Shown: in pieces, positions 18,081 to 27,454 of the stretch
How positions within the stretch are numbered: the first letter of the stretch is position 1
Layout: each line of letters opens with the position of its first letter
Assembly: GCF_026191725.2 (NCBI RefSeq)
Contig: NZ_CP120863.1
Span: 4,816,001-4,880,000 of the forward strand
Reading direction: 5' to 3'
Length of the DNA stretch: 64,000 nucleotides
From: Roseibium porphyridii
GTDB taxonomy: Bacteria > Pseudomonadota > Alphaproteobacteria > Rhizobiales > Stappiaceae
Notes under the pieces: model-generated
Seen by the model: the letters and a program-made list of their open reading frames with translations, nothing else
The model's database searches: none
Told to the model about the DNA's origin: nothing
Translations under genes and position numbers: made by a program

Positions 18081-18719
18081 TTATCCGAAAGCGTCGAGCG
18101 CCAGGTTTGCGTAAAGCAGCAGCCCGAACGCGATCAGCAGAACGCCCGCGATGTGGTTCACCCGATCAAGCCACTTGTCATCGATGGCGTGTCTGAAGTG
18201 GGAGACCGTTGCCGATATGAATACCCACCACGACGTTGCCCCTGCTGCCACACCGGCGACCATAATCAATGCACCGACATGATCACCATGCTGTGGCCGC
18301 CAGTCGCCCAGGCTGCCGAAGATAAAAATAAACGCCAGAATTGCCCCTGGATTGGTGATCGCCATAAAAAACGCGGCCGTGGCATCTCCGAGAAATCCTC
18401 TTTCGAACCCGTTGCCCTTGTTGTTCAGGTGCGGATGGGTGTGCCAGATCTTGAAGCCGAATATGATCAGCAGTGCCCCGCCGACAAGCTCAATCAGGCC
18501 TGATTGCCCCTTGATGAAATTGATGACCGCGGACACACCGAAAATGGCGGCAGCTGCGTAAATCGTATCGGCCACAACAGCACCAAGGCCAACAAAGACG
18601 CCCTGGCGGAAGCCGCTGTGAACGGCATGCTGGATCGCCATGATGTTGACCGGGCCAACGGGCGCTGTTGTGAGTATGCCGACAACAAACCCTATCAGCG
18701 CATATTCAAAAAATGACAC
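18081..18719 (-). CDS. LysE/RhtB family amino acid exporter
   Basis: 212 residues if started at the GTG ending at 18719 (VSFFEYALIGFVVG), the usual LysE-family length; the open frame runs 50 codons further to an ATG at 18869, but that extension is not LysE-like. The first helix carries the family motif LTTAPVGPVNIMAIQHA, and about six hydrophobic segments follow, with the second conserved region AITNPGAILAFIFIFG. Substrate (amino acid or homoserine lactone-like) unknown. A GGGGGG stretch lies 11 bp before the GTG; a second GTG eight codons upstream is also possible. Confidence 0.82.
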   Translation of the reverse strand: MSFFEYALIGFVVGILTTAPVGPVNIMAIQHAVHSGFRQGVFVGLGAVVADTIYAAAAIFGVSAVINFIKGQSGLIELVGGALLIIFGFKIWHTHPHLNNKGNGFERGFLGDATAAFFMAITNPGAILAFIFIFGSLGDWRPQHGDHVGALIMVAGVAAGATSWWVFISATVSHFRHAIDDKWLDRVNHIAGVLLIAFGLLLYANLALDAFG

Positions 18720-18901
18720 GACCGGTCTAACCCCCCAGACCACTGATCTCGCTATCGTGAAGATTGCACCTTTCGATAAAGGGCCGTCAGCTTCATGACA
18801 AGGCACGAGAAATTCACATTGGCGCTGTTTCCACATTCGCACGAATTGTTTAAGGAAAGGCCTAGTCAATTCGGGTAGGGCGGCATCGGGAGACAGTCAC
18901 G

Positions 18902-19552
18902 ATGAGACGAATATTCTCGGCAACAGGGCTTGCCCTCTTCGCTGCCTTGGGTGCGAATGGCGCGATGGCGGCCAAGGCACTATCAGTGCAGACGGAAACC
19001 ATACCAGTCACATCTGACACGCAGTCCGGCACGGCACCGCCCGACGCTCCGAAGGTCAAGGCAACCGAGGCAGACACAGATCTCCCTTTGCCGGAAGTCC
19101 TCTACAGCACAGATTATTTGCCAAAGCCTGTCGCGCGGATGCATTCACAACTGAAAGAAGCTGCGCTGCTTGGCGATATGAAACGCTTGCGCATGGTTCT
19201 TGAGAGCAACGAACTGCCGCCGACCCTCTCCTTTGGAGAGATCGGTGATCCGATCGAGTTTTTGAAACAGAGTTCAGGCGACGGCGAAGGTTTTGAAATT
19301 CTGGCCATCCTGGCCGACGTTCTGGATGCGGGCTTCATACACGTCGACAAAGGCACGCCTCAGGAAATGTATGTCTGGCCCTATTTTGCCCGCTACCCGT
19401 TGCATGACCTCACACCGGAACAAAAGGTCGAGCTGTTCCGTATCGTGACAGCAGGTGACTTTGCCGAGATGCAGGAATTCGGAGCCTGGAGTTTCTATCG
19501 TGTCGGTATCGGCCCGGACGGTACGCTGCATTATTTCGTTGCAGGGGATTAA
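18902..19552 (+). CDS. Exported conserved hypothetical protein
   Basis: 216 residues with a Sec signal peptide (about 1-23, LALFAALGANGAMAAKA) and a low-complexity Thr/Ala/Pro linker to ~60. The C-terminal ~140 residues look globular, with KEAALLGDMKRLRMVLESNE (helical, ankyrin-like spacing) and VWPYFARYPLHDLTPEQ. I do not recognise a domain with confidence. It sits alone between LysE and the MFS gene. Confidence 0.65.
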   Translation: MRRIFSATGLALFAALGANGAMAAKALSVQTETIPVTSDTQSGTAPPDAPKVKATEADTDLPLPEVLYSTDYLPKPVARMHSQLKEAALLGDMKRLRMVLESNELPPTLSFGEIGDPIEFLKQSSGDGEGFEILAILADVLDAGFIHVDKGTPQEMYVWPYFARYPLHDLTPEQKVELFRIVTAGDFAEMQEFGAWSFYRVGIGPDGTLHYFVAGD

Positions 19553-19652
19553 CTGAGAAACCCTTAAAAGGGTGACTTCACCACACGCTTTCCATGCGCC
19601 TTGTCCTTGGTCATACTCGCGCCTGTTCCTGCTATCGGCCACGAGGCACATA

Positions 19653-20987
19653 TTGGCTATAGAAACCGCAGATTATGAGCCGCAAAGCCGCGCCTCGCTT
19701 CTCCCGATACTCTCGGTGAATTTTGTCGGCACACTTGGATTTTCAATCGTTGTGCCGTTCATGGTTTTCCTCGTGGCCCAATGGGGTGGCAACGCCATCA
19801 TTTATGGAGCGTTGGCTTCAACCTATTCCGTGTTCCAGTTGATCGGAGCTCCTATTCTCGGAAGATGGTCTGACCAGGTCGGCCGGCGAAAGGTTCTGCT
19901 GCTCAGTCAACTTGGAACAATGCTGTCCTGGATCATTTTTCTGACTGCATTCGCAATGCCTGCAAGCTCACTCCTTGACGTCGACAATGCCCTTCTCGGA
20001 CAATTCAGTCTGACACTGCCCCTGATCATCCTGTTTCTTGCAAGAGCCGCTGATGGTCTTACGGGTGGCAATGTTTCTGTTGCCAATGCCTATCTGGCCG
20101 ACATCACCGATGACGCGCACCGCACCAAAGACTTTGGCAAGATGGCAATGTCGACAAATGCCGGTTTCATTCTGGGCCCCGCTTTGGCCGGTCTTCTGGG
20201 AGCAACCGTATTTGGCGAGATCGTGCCGGTGCTCGCGGCGCTGGCAATCTCGATCATTGCCAGCGCCCTCATTCTTCTTGGGCTGAAGGAAAGCCATGCC
20301 GAGGTCCTGAAATCCAAACCAGGCCTTCGCAACGCCTGCAAAGTGTTCGGACAAGACACAAAGGAAGTCTACCAACTAAAAGGCCGCGAGGAGACCTCGA
20401 ACCGGGATATTCTTCGTCTGCCGCTGATGCCCGCACTTCTGACCGTCAACTTTCTGGTCATGCTGGGTTTCAGTTTCTTCTATATCGCGTTTCCGGTACA
20501 CGCTGCGACACAGCTCTCCTGGACGGTGACCGAGACCGGGGTTTTCTTCGCTGTCCTCAGCTTGTGGATGATGATCGTGCAGGGGCCCCTGCTCTCAAGA
20601 GTCTCAGGCTTGGTACCTCAGAATATTCTGCTCCTGGTGGGTGGCCTGATACTTAGCCTCGGATTTATTTTCCTGTTCTGGGAAAGTTCGACCGCGATTT
20701 ATCTTGCTGCCCTGTTGATTGCCGTTGGCAACGGACTGATGTGGCCAACCTTCACTGCGGTTCTGTCCGAATTCGCCGGAAGAAGGCTTCAAGGTGCTGT
20801 TCAGGGTTTTGCCAGCAGCCTTGGGGCCGCTGCCAGCATATTCGGCTTACTTGCAGGTGGCCTGCTCTACAATTGGGCCGGCGCCTGGGTCTTCCCGCTT
20901 GCCGCTATTGTTATTGCAACTGCGGCCATGATTTCGGTCAGTTTCAGACGGGTCAACGAAAGTGGAGCTGAGACTTCCAGTAAATGA
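19653..20987 (+). CDS. Major facilitator superfamily transporter
   Basis: 444 residues, about 12 hydrophobic segments. The loop between helices 2 and 3 carries the MFS signature APILGRWSDQVGRRKVLLLS; helix 4-5 regions include GLTGGNVSVANAYLADI, the drug/tetracycline-antiporter type. Start: the frame is open from a GTG at 19572, but TTG 19653 has GAGG 6 bp upstream and puts the first helix at a normal distance; GTG 19572 has no spacer to a ribosome site. Substrate unknown. The divergently reading end faces a TetR gene on the opposite strand, tail to tail, so the TetR protein need not control it. Confidence 0.85.
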   Translation: MAIETADYEPQSRASLLPILSVNFVGTLGFSIVVPFMVFLVAQWGGNAIIYGALASTYSVFQLIGAPILGRWSDQVGRRKVLLLSQLGTMLSWIIFLTAFAMPASSLLDVDNALLGQFSLTLPLIILFLARAADGLTGGNVSVANAYLADITDDAHRTKDFGKMAMSTNAGFILGPALAGLLGATVFGEIVPVLAALAISIIASALILLGLKESHAEVLKSKPGLRNACKVFGQDTKEVYQLKGREETSNRDILRLPLMPALLTVNFLVMLGFSFFYIAFPVHAATQLSWTVTETGVFFAVLSLWMMIVQGPLLSRVSGLVPQNILLLVGGLILSLGFIFLFWESSTAIYLAALLIAVGNGLMWPTFTAVLSEFAGRRLQGAVQGFASSLGAAASIFGLLAGGLLYNWAGAWVFPLAAIVIATAAMISVSFRRVNESGAETSSK

Positions 20988-21076
20988 AGCCGGATATTAT
21001 CCGTTTCGATTCTCGCAAGTCTGCAAAGCTACGGGTGCCTCCTCCCTTGCTTCATCGTCACAGCATTGACGAGACT

Positions 21077-21694
21077 TCAGTTTGCACGCGGCGAGAACAG
21101 TAGCTTCAGGTAGGTGCGCAACAACATGATTTGCTCCGAAGCACTGTTGTTCTCGCGAAGGGCCCGCTGAAGAACCAGCCCACCTTCGACAACGCTTGAA
21201 ACCATGTCGCCGAGAGCGTCAAGGTTCACATCCTCGTTTGGCTGGTACACCAATGCAATCTCTTCGAACATGCCGCGGAAGCGCCGACGCCAGCTCAATA
21301 TTGCCTGGCGGTTCAGCTCCCGGACACCGTTGTCGAACAGACGATCTTGATAAGCAGTCGCAGCGATTACGCAACCCGGATGGCCATTGGGCATATCTGC
21401 CAGCATCTCTGCCAGCATTTTCAAACCGATCAGCATCGAATGAAGCGGATCGTCGCTCAGTTCGCGCGCCCGGGCAAACAAGTCGTCATAAAGTGCGTCT
21501 TCAACAGCGATGTATCGTTCAAGCATTGCGCGTGCCAACGCGTTCTTGTCCTTGAAGTGATAAAAAAACCCACCGCGGGATATCTGTGCGCCGGCAACGA
21601 TCTCGTCGATCGACGTCGCCTCGAAGCCTTTTTCAAGCACTGCTGCTTCTGCAATATCCAGGATCCGGGTACGTGTGTCGGTTTTTTCGGTCAT
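21077..21694 (-). CDS. TetR/AcrR family transcriptional regulator
   Basis: 205 residues from ATG 21694, preceded by AAGGGG. N-terminal helix-turn-helix (about 10-55): TRTRILDIAEAAVLEKGFEA then TSIDEIVAGAQISRGGFFYHF, the standard TetR signature. The C-terminal part has a PGCVIAATAYQ stretch typical of TetR_C domains in acrR/nemR-like proteins. Divergent from the homocysteine S-methyltransferase-like gene with ~185 bp between, so it may control itself and that gene; I see no strong operator palindrome there. Confidence 0.9.
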   Translation of the reverse strand: MTEKTDTRTRILDIAEAAVLEKGFEATSIDEIVAGAQISRGGFFYHFKDKNALARAMLERYIAVEDALYDDLFARARELSDDPLHSMLIGLKMLAEMLADMPNGHPGCVIAATAYQDRLFDNGVRELNRQAILSWRRRFRGMFEEIALVYQPNEDVNLDALGDMVSSVVEGGLVLQRALRENNSASEQIMLLRTYLKLLFSPRAN

Positions 21695-21879
21695 CTGCCC
21701 CTTCCCAACTGTACCGTGAGTCCAGTTCAAGCGTTTCCAACAGCTACCGCCGTGACATCAATCTTCCTTAACCATTGAAATTACTGCACAAAAATTATTT
21801 GAGCAACCTGACCACGCGACAACTACCGACGGATCGGCGTGCCACATACTTCTTGTCCATCAAACAAAGGATGGAATAA

Positions 21880-22824
21880 ATGCGAATTCAATTACTTGCC
21901 GAGGCTGATCGTTTTTTCCTGACCGACGGCGGACTTGAGACTTTCATGATTTTTGAAAAGGGCCATGAGCTCCCCTGCTTCTCTGCTGCTGTGCTGTTGG
22001 ATACCGAAACCGGTCGAAATGACCTGACCGCGTATTATGAAACATTCATTGATCTGGCCCGGACATCCGGGCGAGGGTTCGTTCTGGATGCACCCACCTG
22101 GCGAGCAGGTCTGGCTTGGGCGGGCCCCTTGCAAACATCCGTGGCAGAAGTCATGGAGACCAACCGCCGCGCAGTTGAATTTGTGAGCGATATTCGCAAC
22201 CGGCACGAAACGGAAGAACTGCCAATTCTTATCAACGGTCTGATTGGCCCAAGCGGAGATGCCTATTCCACTTCGACCGAACTCACGGCAGAAGATGCGT
22301 TCATGATCCATGCACCGCAAATCCATGCACTCGGGCGGGCCGGCGTGGACATGATCAGTGCAATGACGCTCACGCACTCAAGCGAAGCAATCGGGATTGC
22401 CCGAGCCGCACAAGAGATCGACGTACCAGTTGCCATCGCGTTCACCCTGGAAACAGATGGCCGGTTGCCGTCTGGTCAACCTTTGGGAGAGGCTATCGAA
22501 GCTGTCGATCACGCCACCGATGCAGCACCGGTCTACTACATGATCAATTGCGCACATCCCGACCATTTTCAGCATGCACTCGACACCAAAGCAGCCTGGC
22601 TCGAGAGAATTGGCGGAGTTCGGGCGAATGCTTCGCGGCAAAGCCATGCAGAACTCGACGCAGCTGAAATCCTGGATGATGGCGATCCTGAGGAGCTCGG
22701 CCAGTTGAACCTTCAACTTCTCAAGACGCTTCCCAATCTGTGTCTGATCGGAGGCTGTTGCGGTACCGACCATCGCCACGTCTCCTGTATCTCGAAACAT
22801 GAGCTACTTCAGCCGGCAGCTTGA
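21880..22824 (+). CDS. Homocysteine S-methyltransferase family protein
   Basis: 314 residues. The fold is the MetH-N/BHMT-type barrel; the zinc ligands C224 (MINCAHP) and C293-C294 (GGCCGTDHRH) are all present, as is the N-terminal DGGLETFMIF. Such enzymes move a methyl group from S-methylmethionine, betaine or a similar donor to homocysteine or another thiol/selenol; the donor is not evident. AAGGATGGA precedes the ATG. The GNAT gene follows closely. Confidence 0.88.
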   Translation: MRIQLLAEADRFFLTDGGLETFMIFEKGHELPCFSAAVLLDTETGRNDLTAYYETFIDLARTSGRGFVLDAPTWRAGLAWAGPLQTSVAEVMETNRRAVEFVSDIRNRHETEELPILINGLIGPSGDAYSTSTELTAEDAFMIHAPQIHALGRAGVDMISAMTLTHSSEAIGIARAAQEIDVPVAIAFTLETDGRLPSGQPLGEAIEAVDHATDAAPVYYMINCAHPDHFQHALDTKAAWLERIGGVRANASRQSHAELDAAEILDDGDPEELGQLNLQLLKTLPNLCLIGGCCGTDHRHVSCISKHELLQPAA

Positions 22825-22891
22825 ATACGAGCCGAGCGCAACTGAAGTTTTTTCAGCAATTTCAAACAACACTGACATACGGACACAAAAC

Positions 22892-23485
22892 ATGATCGAT
22901 TTGGAACAAATCATTGTTCGGCCTGCGACCTCATCTGATGCACAGGACCTTGCCAAACTCATTGATATCGCTGGCGAAGGCATTCCTCACTGGCTGTGGT
23001 CACAAAATACAGCTGAGAACCGCACACCACTTGAGATCGGAACAGAGCGGGCGCAAAGAGAGAGCGGCGGGTTTTCATATAAAAACGCGATGGTGGCAGA
23101 GAATGCCGGACGAGTGCTCGGTATGGTGCTGAGTTACCCGATAATTGAAGCCCCTGATGAAGACATCGACAGCCTGCCGGATCCAATCGCCCCATTTGTC
23201 GAACTTGAAATGAAGTCTGCCGGAACCTGGTACATCAATGCTCTGGCCGTCTTTCCGGGCCATCGCTCATCCGGTCTCGGCTCTTTGTTGATGGAGGCGG
23301 TTGATACGGCCGCAAGCACATCCGGGTTTTCTCGCTTGAGCATTCAAGTCTATGGGCAGAACTCGGGCGCAGCGCGACTTTACAAGCGTCTTGGCTTTCG
23401 AGAAACCGCAAGATCCCGTGTGAGATTACATCCGGTACAACCCTATTACACAGGCGATGTTCTGCTTCTGGAAAAGAACCGATAG
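22892..23485 (+). CDS. GNAT family N-acetyltransferase
   Basis: 197 residues from ATG 22892 (IIVRPATSSDAQDLAKLI). The acetyl-CoA-binding motif A is VFPGHRSSGLGSLLMEAV; the C-terminal QVYGQNSGAARLYKRLGF is motif B. Substrate unknown. An in-frame ATG at 22799 would overlap the preceding gene by 26 bp; the shorter form begins just before the GNAT fold and has ACGGA at a suitable distance. Likely co-transcribed with the methyltransferase. Confidence 0.86.
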   Translation: MIDLEQIIVRPATSSDAQDLAKLIDIAGEGIPHWLWSQNTAENRTPLEIGTERAQRESGGFSYKNAMVAENAGRVLGMVLSYPIIEAPDEDIDSLPDPIAPFVELEMKSAGTWYINALAVFPGHRSSGLGSLLMEAVDTAASTSGFSRLSIQVYGQNSGAARLYKRLGFRETARSRVRLHPVQPYYTGDVLLLEKNR

Positions 23486-23574
23486 CAATTGACGGGCCTG
23501 AACCTCAAACTCTGACGCAATTCAGGCCCGGATCTGCTAGAACAGGTCGCAATGAGAACGAGCGGAAAAACGGC

Positions 23575-24648
23575 ATGCGACGTCGGGAACTTCTCAAAAC
23601 GGGTGCGATGCTCAGCACGCTCGCTTTTACAGGACAGCCACTCTTGGCAATGCAAAAACCAGATTTGTATGTGCCGCCGGAAGAAGCGCCACATGAACTG
23701 ACTTTCATGCAATGGCCGGTCAGCCGCCAGGTTCACCCCGATGCGGCATTTCTGCGTGAGCTCAAGCAAACCATTGCTGACATCGCCAATTCGATCGCAG
23801 CGTTTGAGCCGGTCGTGATGTTGGCTGCAGCGAGAGACCACTCAAATGCTCGCAAGCTCCTGTCGTCGGGTGTCGAGCTTTGGGATGTGCCGACTGAAGA
23901 TCTCTGGTGCCGGGATTCCGGGCCGCTGTTTGCCTTCGATTCAGCGCAGAAACGGGTCGTCAGTCATATCCAGTTCAACGGATGGGGCAACAAACAGGTT
24001 CATGCGAATGACGGCCTGATTGCCTCCCGGATCGCCGAGCGACTGGCAATGGAACTTGTTTCCAGCGGTGTCACCGGAGAAGCCGGTGGGATCGAACACG
24101 ATGGCCATGGTCTGCTGATTGCCCATGAAAGCTCCTTGGTCAACAACAACAGAAACCCTGGACTGTCCCGGACAGAAATTGAGGACCGTTTGTTGCAAGC
24201 CTATGGCGCGGAACGGTTCATCTGGTCACCCGGTGTCTGGGGTGAAGACATCACCGACTACCATATCGACAGCCTCGCCCGGTTTACCGGTCCCGGACGC
24301 GTGCTGATCAATCTGCCCGACGAACCGGAGGAAGCCGATCCGTTTCATCAGGCTGCGCTTGAAACCCATGACCGGCTTCTCGCGGCGCAGCTGCAGATCG
24401 ATGTCATACCCGAGCCATATGACCACCGTGTACAAGCTGTCGATTTCGTCGCCTCCTATGCAAACTATTACGTTTGCAATGGGGGCGTCGTAGCCCCTCA
24501 ATTTGGAGATGAGGAAACCGATGCCATCGCCGTAGAAGCGCTTGAGCGACACTACCCGGATCGCCAGGTCATCACGCTGAATGTTGATGCTTTGGGTGAA
24601 ATCGGTGGCGGCATCCACTGTGCGACACAGCAACTGCCGTTGGCCTGA
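23575..24648 (+). CDS. Tat-exported agmatine deiminase (peptidylarginine deiminase-like) family protein
   Basis: 357 residues. Family of guanidino-group-modifying enzymes; agmatine deiminase makes N-carbamoylputrescine and ammonia. Active-site residues are in place: D114 in LWCRDSGP, H230 in DYHIDSLARF, the EAGGIEHDGHG segment and C349 in GGGIHCATQQLP. Unlike cytoplasmic agmatine deiminases it starts with MRRRELLKTGAMLSTLAF, a twin-arginine signal resembling the RR-x-F-L-K consensus, so it is probably folded in the cytoplasm and exported. No polyamine genes are adjacent. The actual substrate could be agmatine or a peptide arginine. Confidence 0.87.
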   Translation: MRRRELLKTGAMLSTLAFTGQPLLAMQKPDLYVPPEEAPHELTFMQWPVSRQVHPDAAFLRELKQTIADIANSIAAFEPVVMLAAARDHSNARKLLSSGVELWDVPTEDLWCRDSGPLFAFDSAQKRVVSHIQFNGWGNKQVHANDGLIASRIAERLAMELVSSGVTGEAGGIEHDGHGLLIAHESSLVNNNRNPGLSRTEIEDRLLQAYGAERFIWSPGVWGEDITDYHIDSLARFTGPGRVLINLPDEPEEADPFHQAALETHDRLLAAQLQIDVIPEPYDHRVQAVDFVASYANYYVCNGGVVAPQFGDEETDAIAVEALERHYPDRQVITLNVDALGEIGGGIHCATQQLPLA

Positions 24649-24822
24649 GCTTAGGTCCCCAGGAGCTTCGACCCCCTCCACCCGAGTGACGCCAAAGACC
24701 GTCATGCAACCTCAGATACATTCAAGAAGAGTTGCATTACTCCAGTATCTTATTACAGTTTCCTTAGGGAAGGGATGTTATGGATAGCGCGCTTGCGCGT
24801 GCGATCAGGGAAGGAATGACAC

Positions 24823-25899
24823 ATGTCAGAGTTACGAGCCGTTTTCGCGGTTCTGTTGCTAGCCGGCATCGCGTTCCTGGCATCGCCTGTTGTCCCTGCC
24901 CAGGCAGACGGAATTTTCGATGACGGCTGGACGCTTCAACCCGACGCGTCGTCGCTCAGGTTCCAGTCTGTCAAAAACCTGACGCAGGTTGAATCAAGCA
25001 GCTTTGCCGAGTTCGAAGGTAAGATTGAAGAGAACGGCGACGCTTCCGTTCGCATCTTTCTCGATTCAATCGATACCAAGATCGACCTGAGAAACGTGCG
25101 GATGCGTTTCCTTTTCTTTGAGACGTTCGAGTTTCCCTCGGCGGTCATCTCTACAAATATCGACCCGACAGTGTTGAGCGATTTGCCCGAGCGCAAGCGC
25201 AAGATTATTCCGCTGACCTTTTCCTTGAAGCTTCACGGTGTCGAAAAGACCCTTGAGAGCGAAGTTGCCGTGACGCTGATGAGCGATGACCTGGTCGCCG
25301 TATCAAGCACAGCGCCGATCTCTGTCGCTGCGTCCGATTTTGGCCTTGATGGCGGTGTCAAAAAGCTGGAGGAAGCGGCAGACGTCGTGATCGTGCCCTC
25401 GGCTACGGTTTCCTTCGATTTCGTCTTTGCCAAGAACCAGGATGATGACGACGCCCGTGCAGCCGCTGCTGAACCGGCCGAAAATCCAGAACCGGCGGCC
25501 GCCAAAGCACTGGAGCCAGAGGGTGACTTTGACCTGGAGGCATGCGCAGGACGTTTTGAAATTCTTTCACGCACCGACAACATCTATTTCACCAGCGGCA
25601 GTTCCAGTCTGGACCCGAGAAGCGAACCCTTCCTGAACAGTCTTGTCGACATTGTCGCGCGTTGCCCCGGACTGGTGATTGAAGTCGCCGGCCATACCGA
25701 CAGTGTTGGTCGCGCTTCAGCCAATATGAGATTGTCGCAACGCCGGGCAACTGCGGTCATGGACTATCTCGTTGCGAAGGACATTCCCGACAATCGGATC
25801 AGAAGCGTCGGCTATGGAGAAACCCAACCGGTCGCATCCAACAACACGCCGGAAGGCAAACGTCGAAATCGCCGTATAGAGTTCTCCATTGTTGAATAG
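24823..25899 (+). CDS. YceI-OmpA fusion lipid-binding/peptidoglycan-binding envelope protein
   Basis: 358 residues. Sec signal peptide (about 1-28, VFAVLLLAGIAFLASPVVPA). Residues ~30-205 look like a YceI domain, a lipocalin-like fold that binds isoprenoids (FEGKIEENGDASVRIFLDSI, then IDLRNVRMRFLFFETFEFPS). An Asp/Ala/Glu/Pro-rich linker leads to an OmpA C-terminal domain (about 250-358) with FTSGSSSLDPRSEPFL, VAGHTDSVGRASANMRLSQR and RIRSVGYGETQPVASN, which binds diaminopimelate-containing peptidoglycan. The YceI domain fused to OmpA is unusual. The stop codon lies inside the next gene's first codons: an 11-bp overlap with the caspase-fold gene, so translation is likely coupled. Confidence 0.85.
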   Translation: MSELRAVFAVLLLAGIAFLASPVVPAQADGIFDDGWTLQPDASSLRFQSVKNLTQVESSSFAEFEGKIEENGDASVRIFLDSIDTKIDLRNVRMRFLFFETFEFPSAVISTNIDPTVLSDLPERKRKIIPLTFSLKLHGVEKTLESEVAVTLMSDDLVAVSSTAPISVAASDFGLDGGVKKLEEAADVVIVPSATVSFDFVFAKNQDDDDARAAAAEPAENPEPAAAKALEPEGDFDLEACAGRFEILSRTDNIYFTSGSSSLDPRSEPFLNSLVDIVARCPGLVIEVAGHTDSVGRASANMRLSQRRATAVMDYLVAKDIPDNRIRSVGYGETQPVASNNTPEGKRRNRRIEFSIVE

Positions 25900-27415
25900 A
25901 AACAAAGCCAGCACTGCTTCGCTAGTCTCGGCTGCCCTTATAATCTTGGTGGCCCTGATCCTGCCTGCAAAGGCGGAAGAAAAGCGTATTGCGCTTGTCA
26001 TCGGCAATGCCGCTTACAGCAATGTCACGCCACTGGACAATCCTCTCAACGATGCCGAACTGATGGCGTCTTCACTTGAAGCGGTCGGTTTTGAAGTCAT
26101 TCTCGTCACCGAGGCAACTCAGCTTGAAATGGTTCAGGCAATTGCTAGTTTCGGCAGCAAACTGCGAGACGCCGGCGAAGACGCAACGGGGCTGTTCTAT
26201 TATGCAGGCCATGGCGTGCAGTCTTTCGGCTCCAATTTTCTTCTGCCGGTTGACATCGCACTCAACGACGCTGCCGATCTCAGCCTGGTTGGCGTGCCTG
26301 CCCAAGCTGTTCTTTGGCAGATGTTTTCTGCCAAAAACCGAACCAATATTGTCATTCTCGACGCTTGCCGGAACAACCCGTTCACGACAATCGCGGATCT
26401 GAACGACAATGGTCTTGCGGAGATGAAGGCGCCCAAAGGCACGTTTCTTTCGTACTCGACGGCCCCGGGCGAAATTGCAGTCGACGGTGTCGGATCGAAC
26501 AGCCCGTTTACCGAAGCCCTTGCTCAGCGGATGTCAGAACCAGGACTTCCGGTTGAAGCGCTTTTCAAGAAGGTGCGTGTCGACGTCCTCAGCAAGACTG
26601 GTGGGCTCCAGACCCCATGGGACACCTCTTCGCTCACCACTGACTTTCAATTCGTTGCCGCCGAGGCACCGCCGGCACAGCTCCTGCAGATGCGTCAGCT
26701 TTGGGATTCAGTTCGACTAAGCCGCGACCCGGTTCAAATTCTACTGTTTTTGCGGGCCAACCCGGACAGTGTGTTCACAAAGGATGCCCGGGCATTGCTT
26801 CAGGAGTTGATGCTGGAGGAACTGCAGGCAGAAGCCCAGAAGCCGGCACCGGACGTGGAAACTGCGAAGCAGCCGGAACCGGCCGTACAACCCGAACCGG
26901 TATCCCCGGGCCAAACAGAGCGCGACCTCATCGAAGAAGCCCGCAAGACCGGCAGCGCAGAAGCTTATGAGAACTATCTGAGCGCCTACCCGGAGGGCGC
27001 GTTTGCTGAATTGGCCCGTCTGGAGTTGCAGTCCATCGAGACCAACGCGCAGCGTACGGATCCGATATCAGATCCGCAGCCTGTCGTGACGCAAGAGCCC
27101 CAGCAGCCAGAACCTGATCAGGAAACACGGATCACATTCAACGCCCCCCTGGGCATTGGCGATGCCGAGATTGCCACCCGCAGCATTGCCCAGCTCATTC
27201 AAGGCTCTCCCCGCTTTCCGCCGATAGAGGGCCTGCCGGAAGACGCTTGGAAAAACAAGAGTTGTGCCTCCTGCCACCAATGGGAGCAGGACAACCTTTG
27301 CGAACAGGCCCAAACTTATTTGAAAGAGAACTCCGAAGCAGCCGACAAAGCGCACCCATATGGGGGCGGATTTAAGTCGGCACTCAGGGACTGGGCTCGT
27401 AGCGGATGTGAATAG
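25889..27415 (+). CDS. Exported caspase-family (peptidase C14) protein with C-terminal CxxCH
   Basis: 508 residues from TTG 25889 (or TTG 25892), overlapping the preceding gene; AGAG lies upstream. Signal peptide about 1-29 (LVSAALIILVALILPAKA). Caspase-fold domain about 32-255 with KRIALVIGNAAY, H108 in FYYAGHG and C160 in ILDACRNNPF, so the dyad is intact. An extended Glu/Pro/Gln-rich region follows (about 290-410), then a segment with SCASCHQWEQDNLC (CASCH at residues 459-463), which has the c-type haem attachment sequence, plus two further Cys. Haem binding is an inference: no distal ligand is recognised. Translationally coupled to the YceI-OmpA gene; substrate unknown. Confidence 0.85.
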   Translation: MLNRNKASTASLVSAALIILVALILPAKAEEKRIALVIGNAAYSNVTPLDNPLNDAELMASSLEAVGFEVILVTEATQLEMVQAIASFGSKLRDAGEDATGLFYYAGHGVQSFGSNFLLPVDIALNDAADLSLVGVPAQAVLWQMFSAKNRTNIVILDACRNNPFTTIADLNDNGLAEMKAPKGTFLSYSTAPGEIAVDGVGSNSPFTEALAQRMSEPGLPVEALFKKVRVDVLSKTGGLQTPWDTSSLTTDFQFVAAEAPPAQLLQMRQLWDSVRLSRDPVQILLFLRANPDSVFTKDARALLQELMLEELQAEAQKPAPDVETAKQPEPAVQPEPVSPGQTERDLIEEARKTGSAEAYENYLSAYPEGAFAELARLELQSIETNAQRTDPISDPQPVVTQEPQQPEPDQETRITFNAPLGIGDAEIATRSIAQLIQGSPRFPPIEGLPEDAWKNKSCASCHQWEQDNLCEQAQTYLKENSEAADKAHPYGGGFKSALRDWARSGCE

Positions 27416-27454
27416 GTTTTTGCGCGAACCCTTCAGGACCGAACGGATAGTTTT

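Noticed and set aside
21770..21790. CtrA-like site TTAACCATTGAAATT before the methyltransferase-like gene
   Set aside because: Only one half-site fits; the second has two mismatches, too weak to call.
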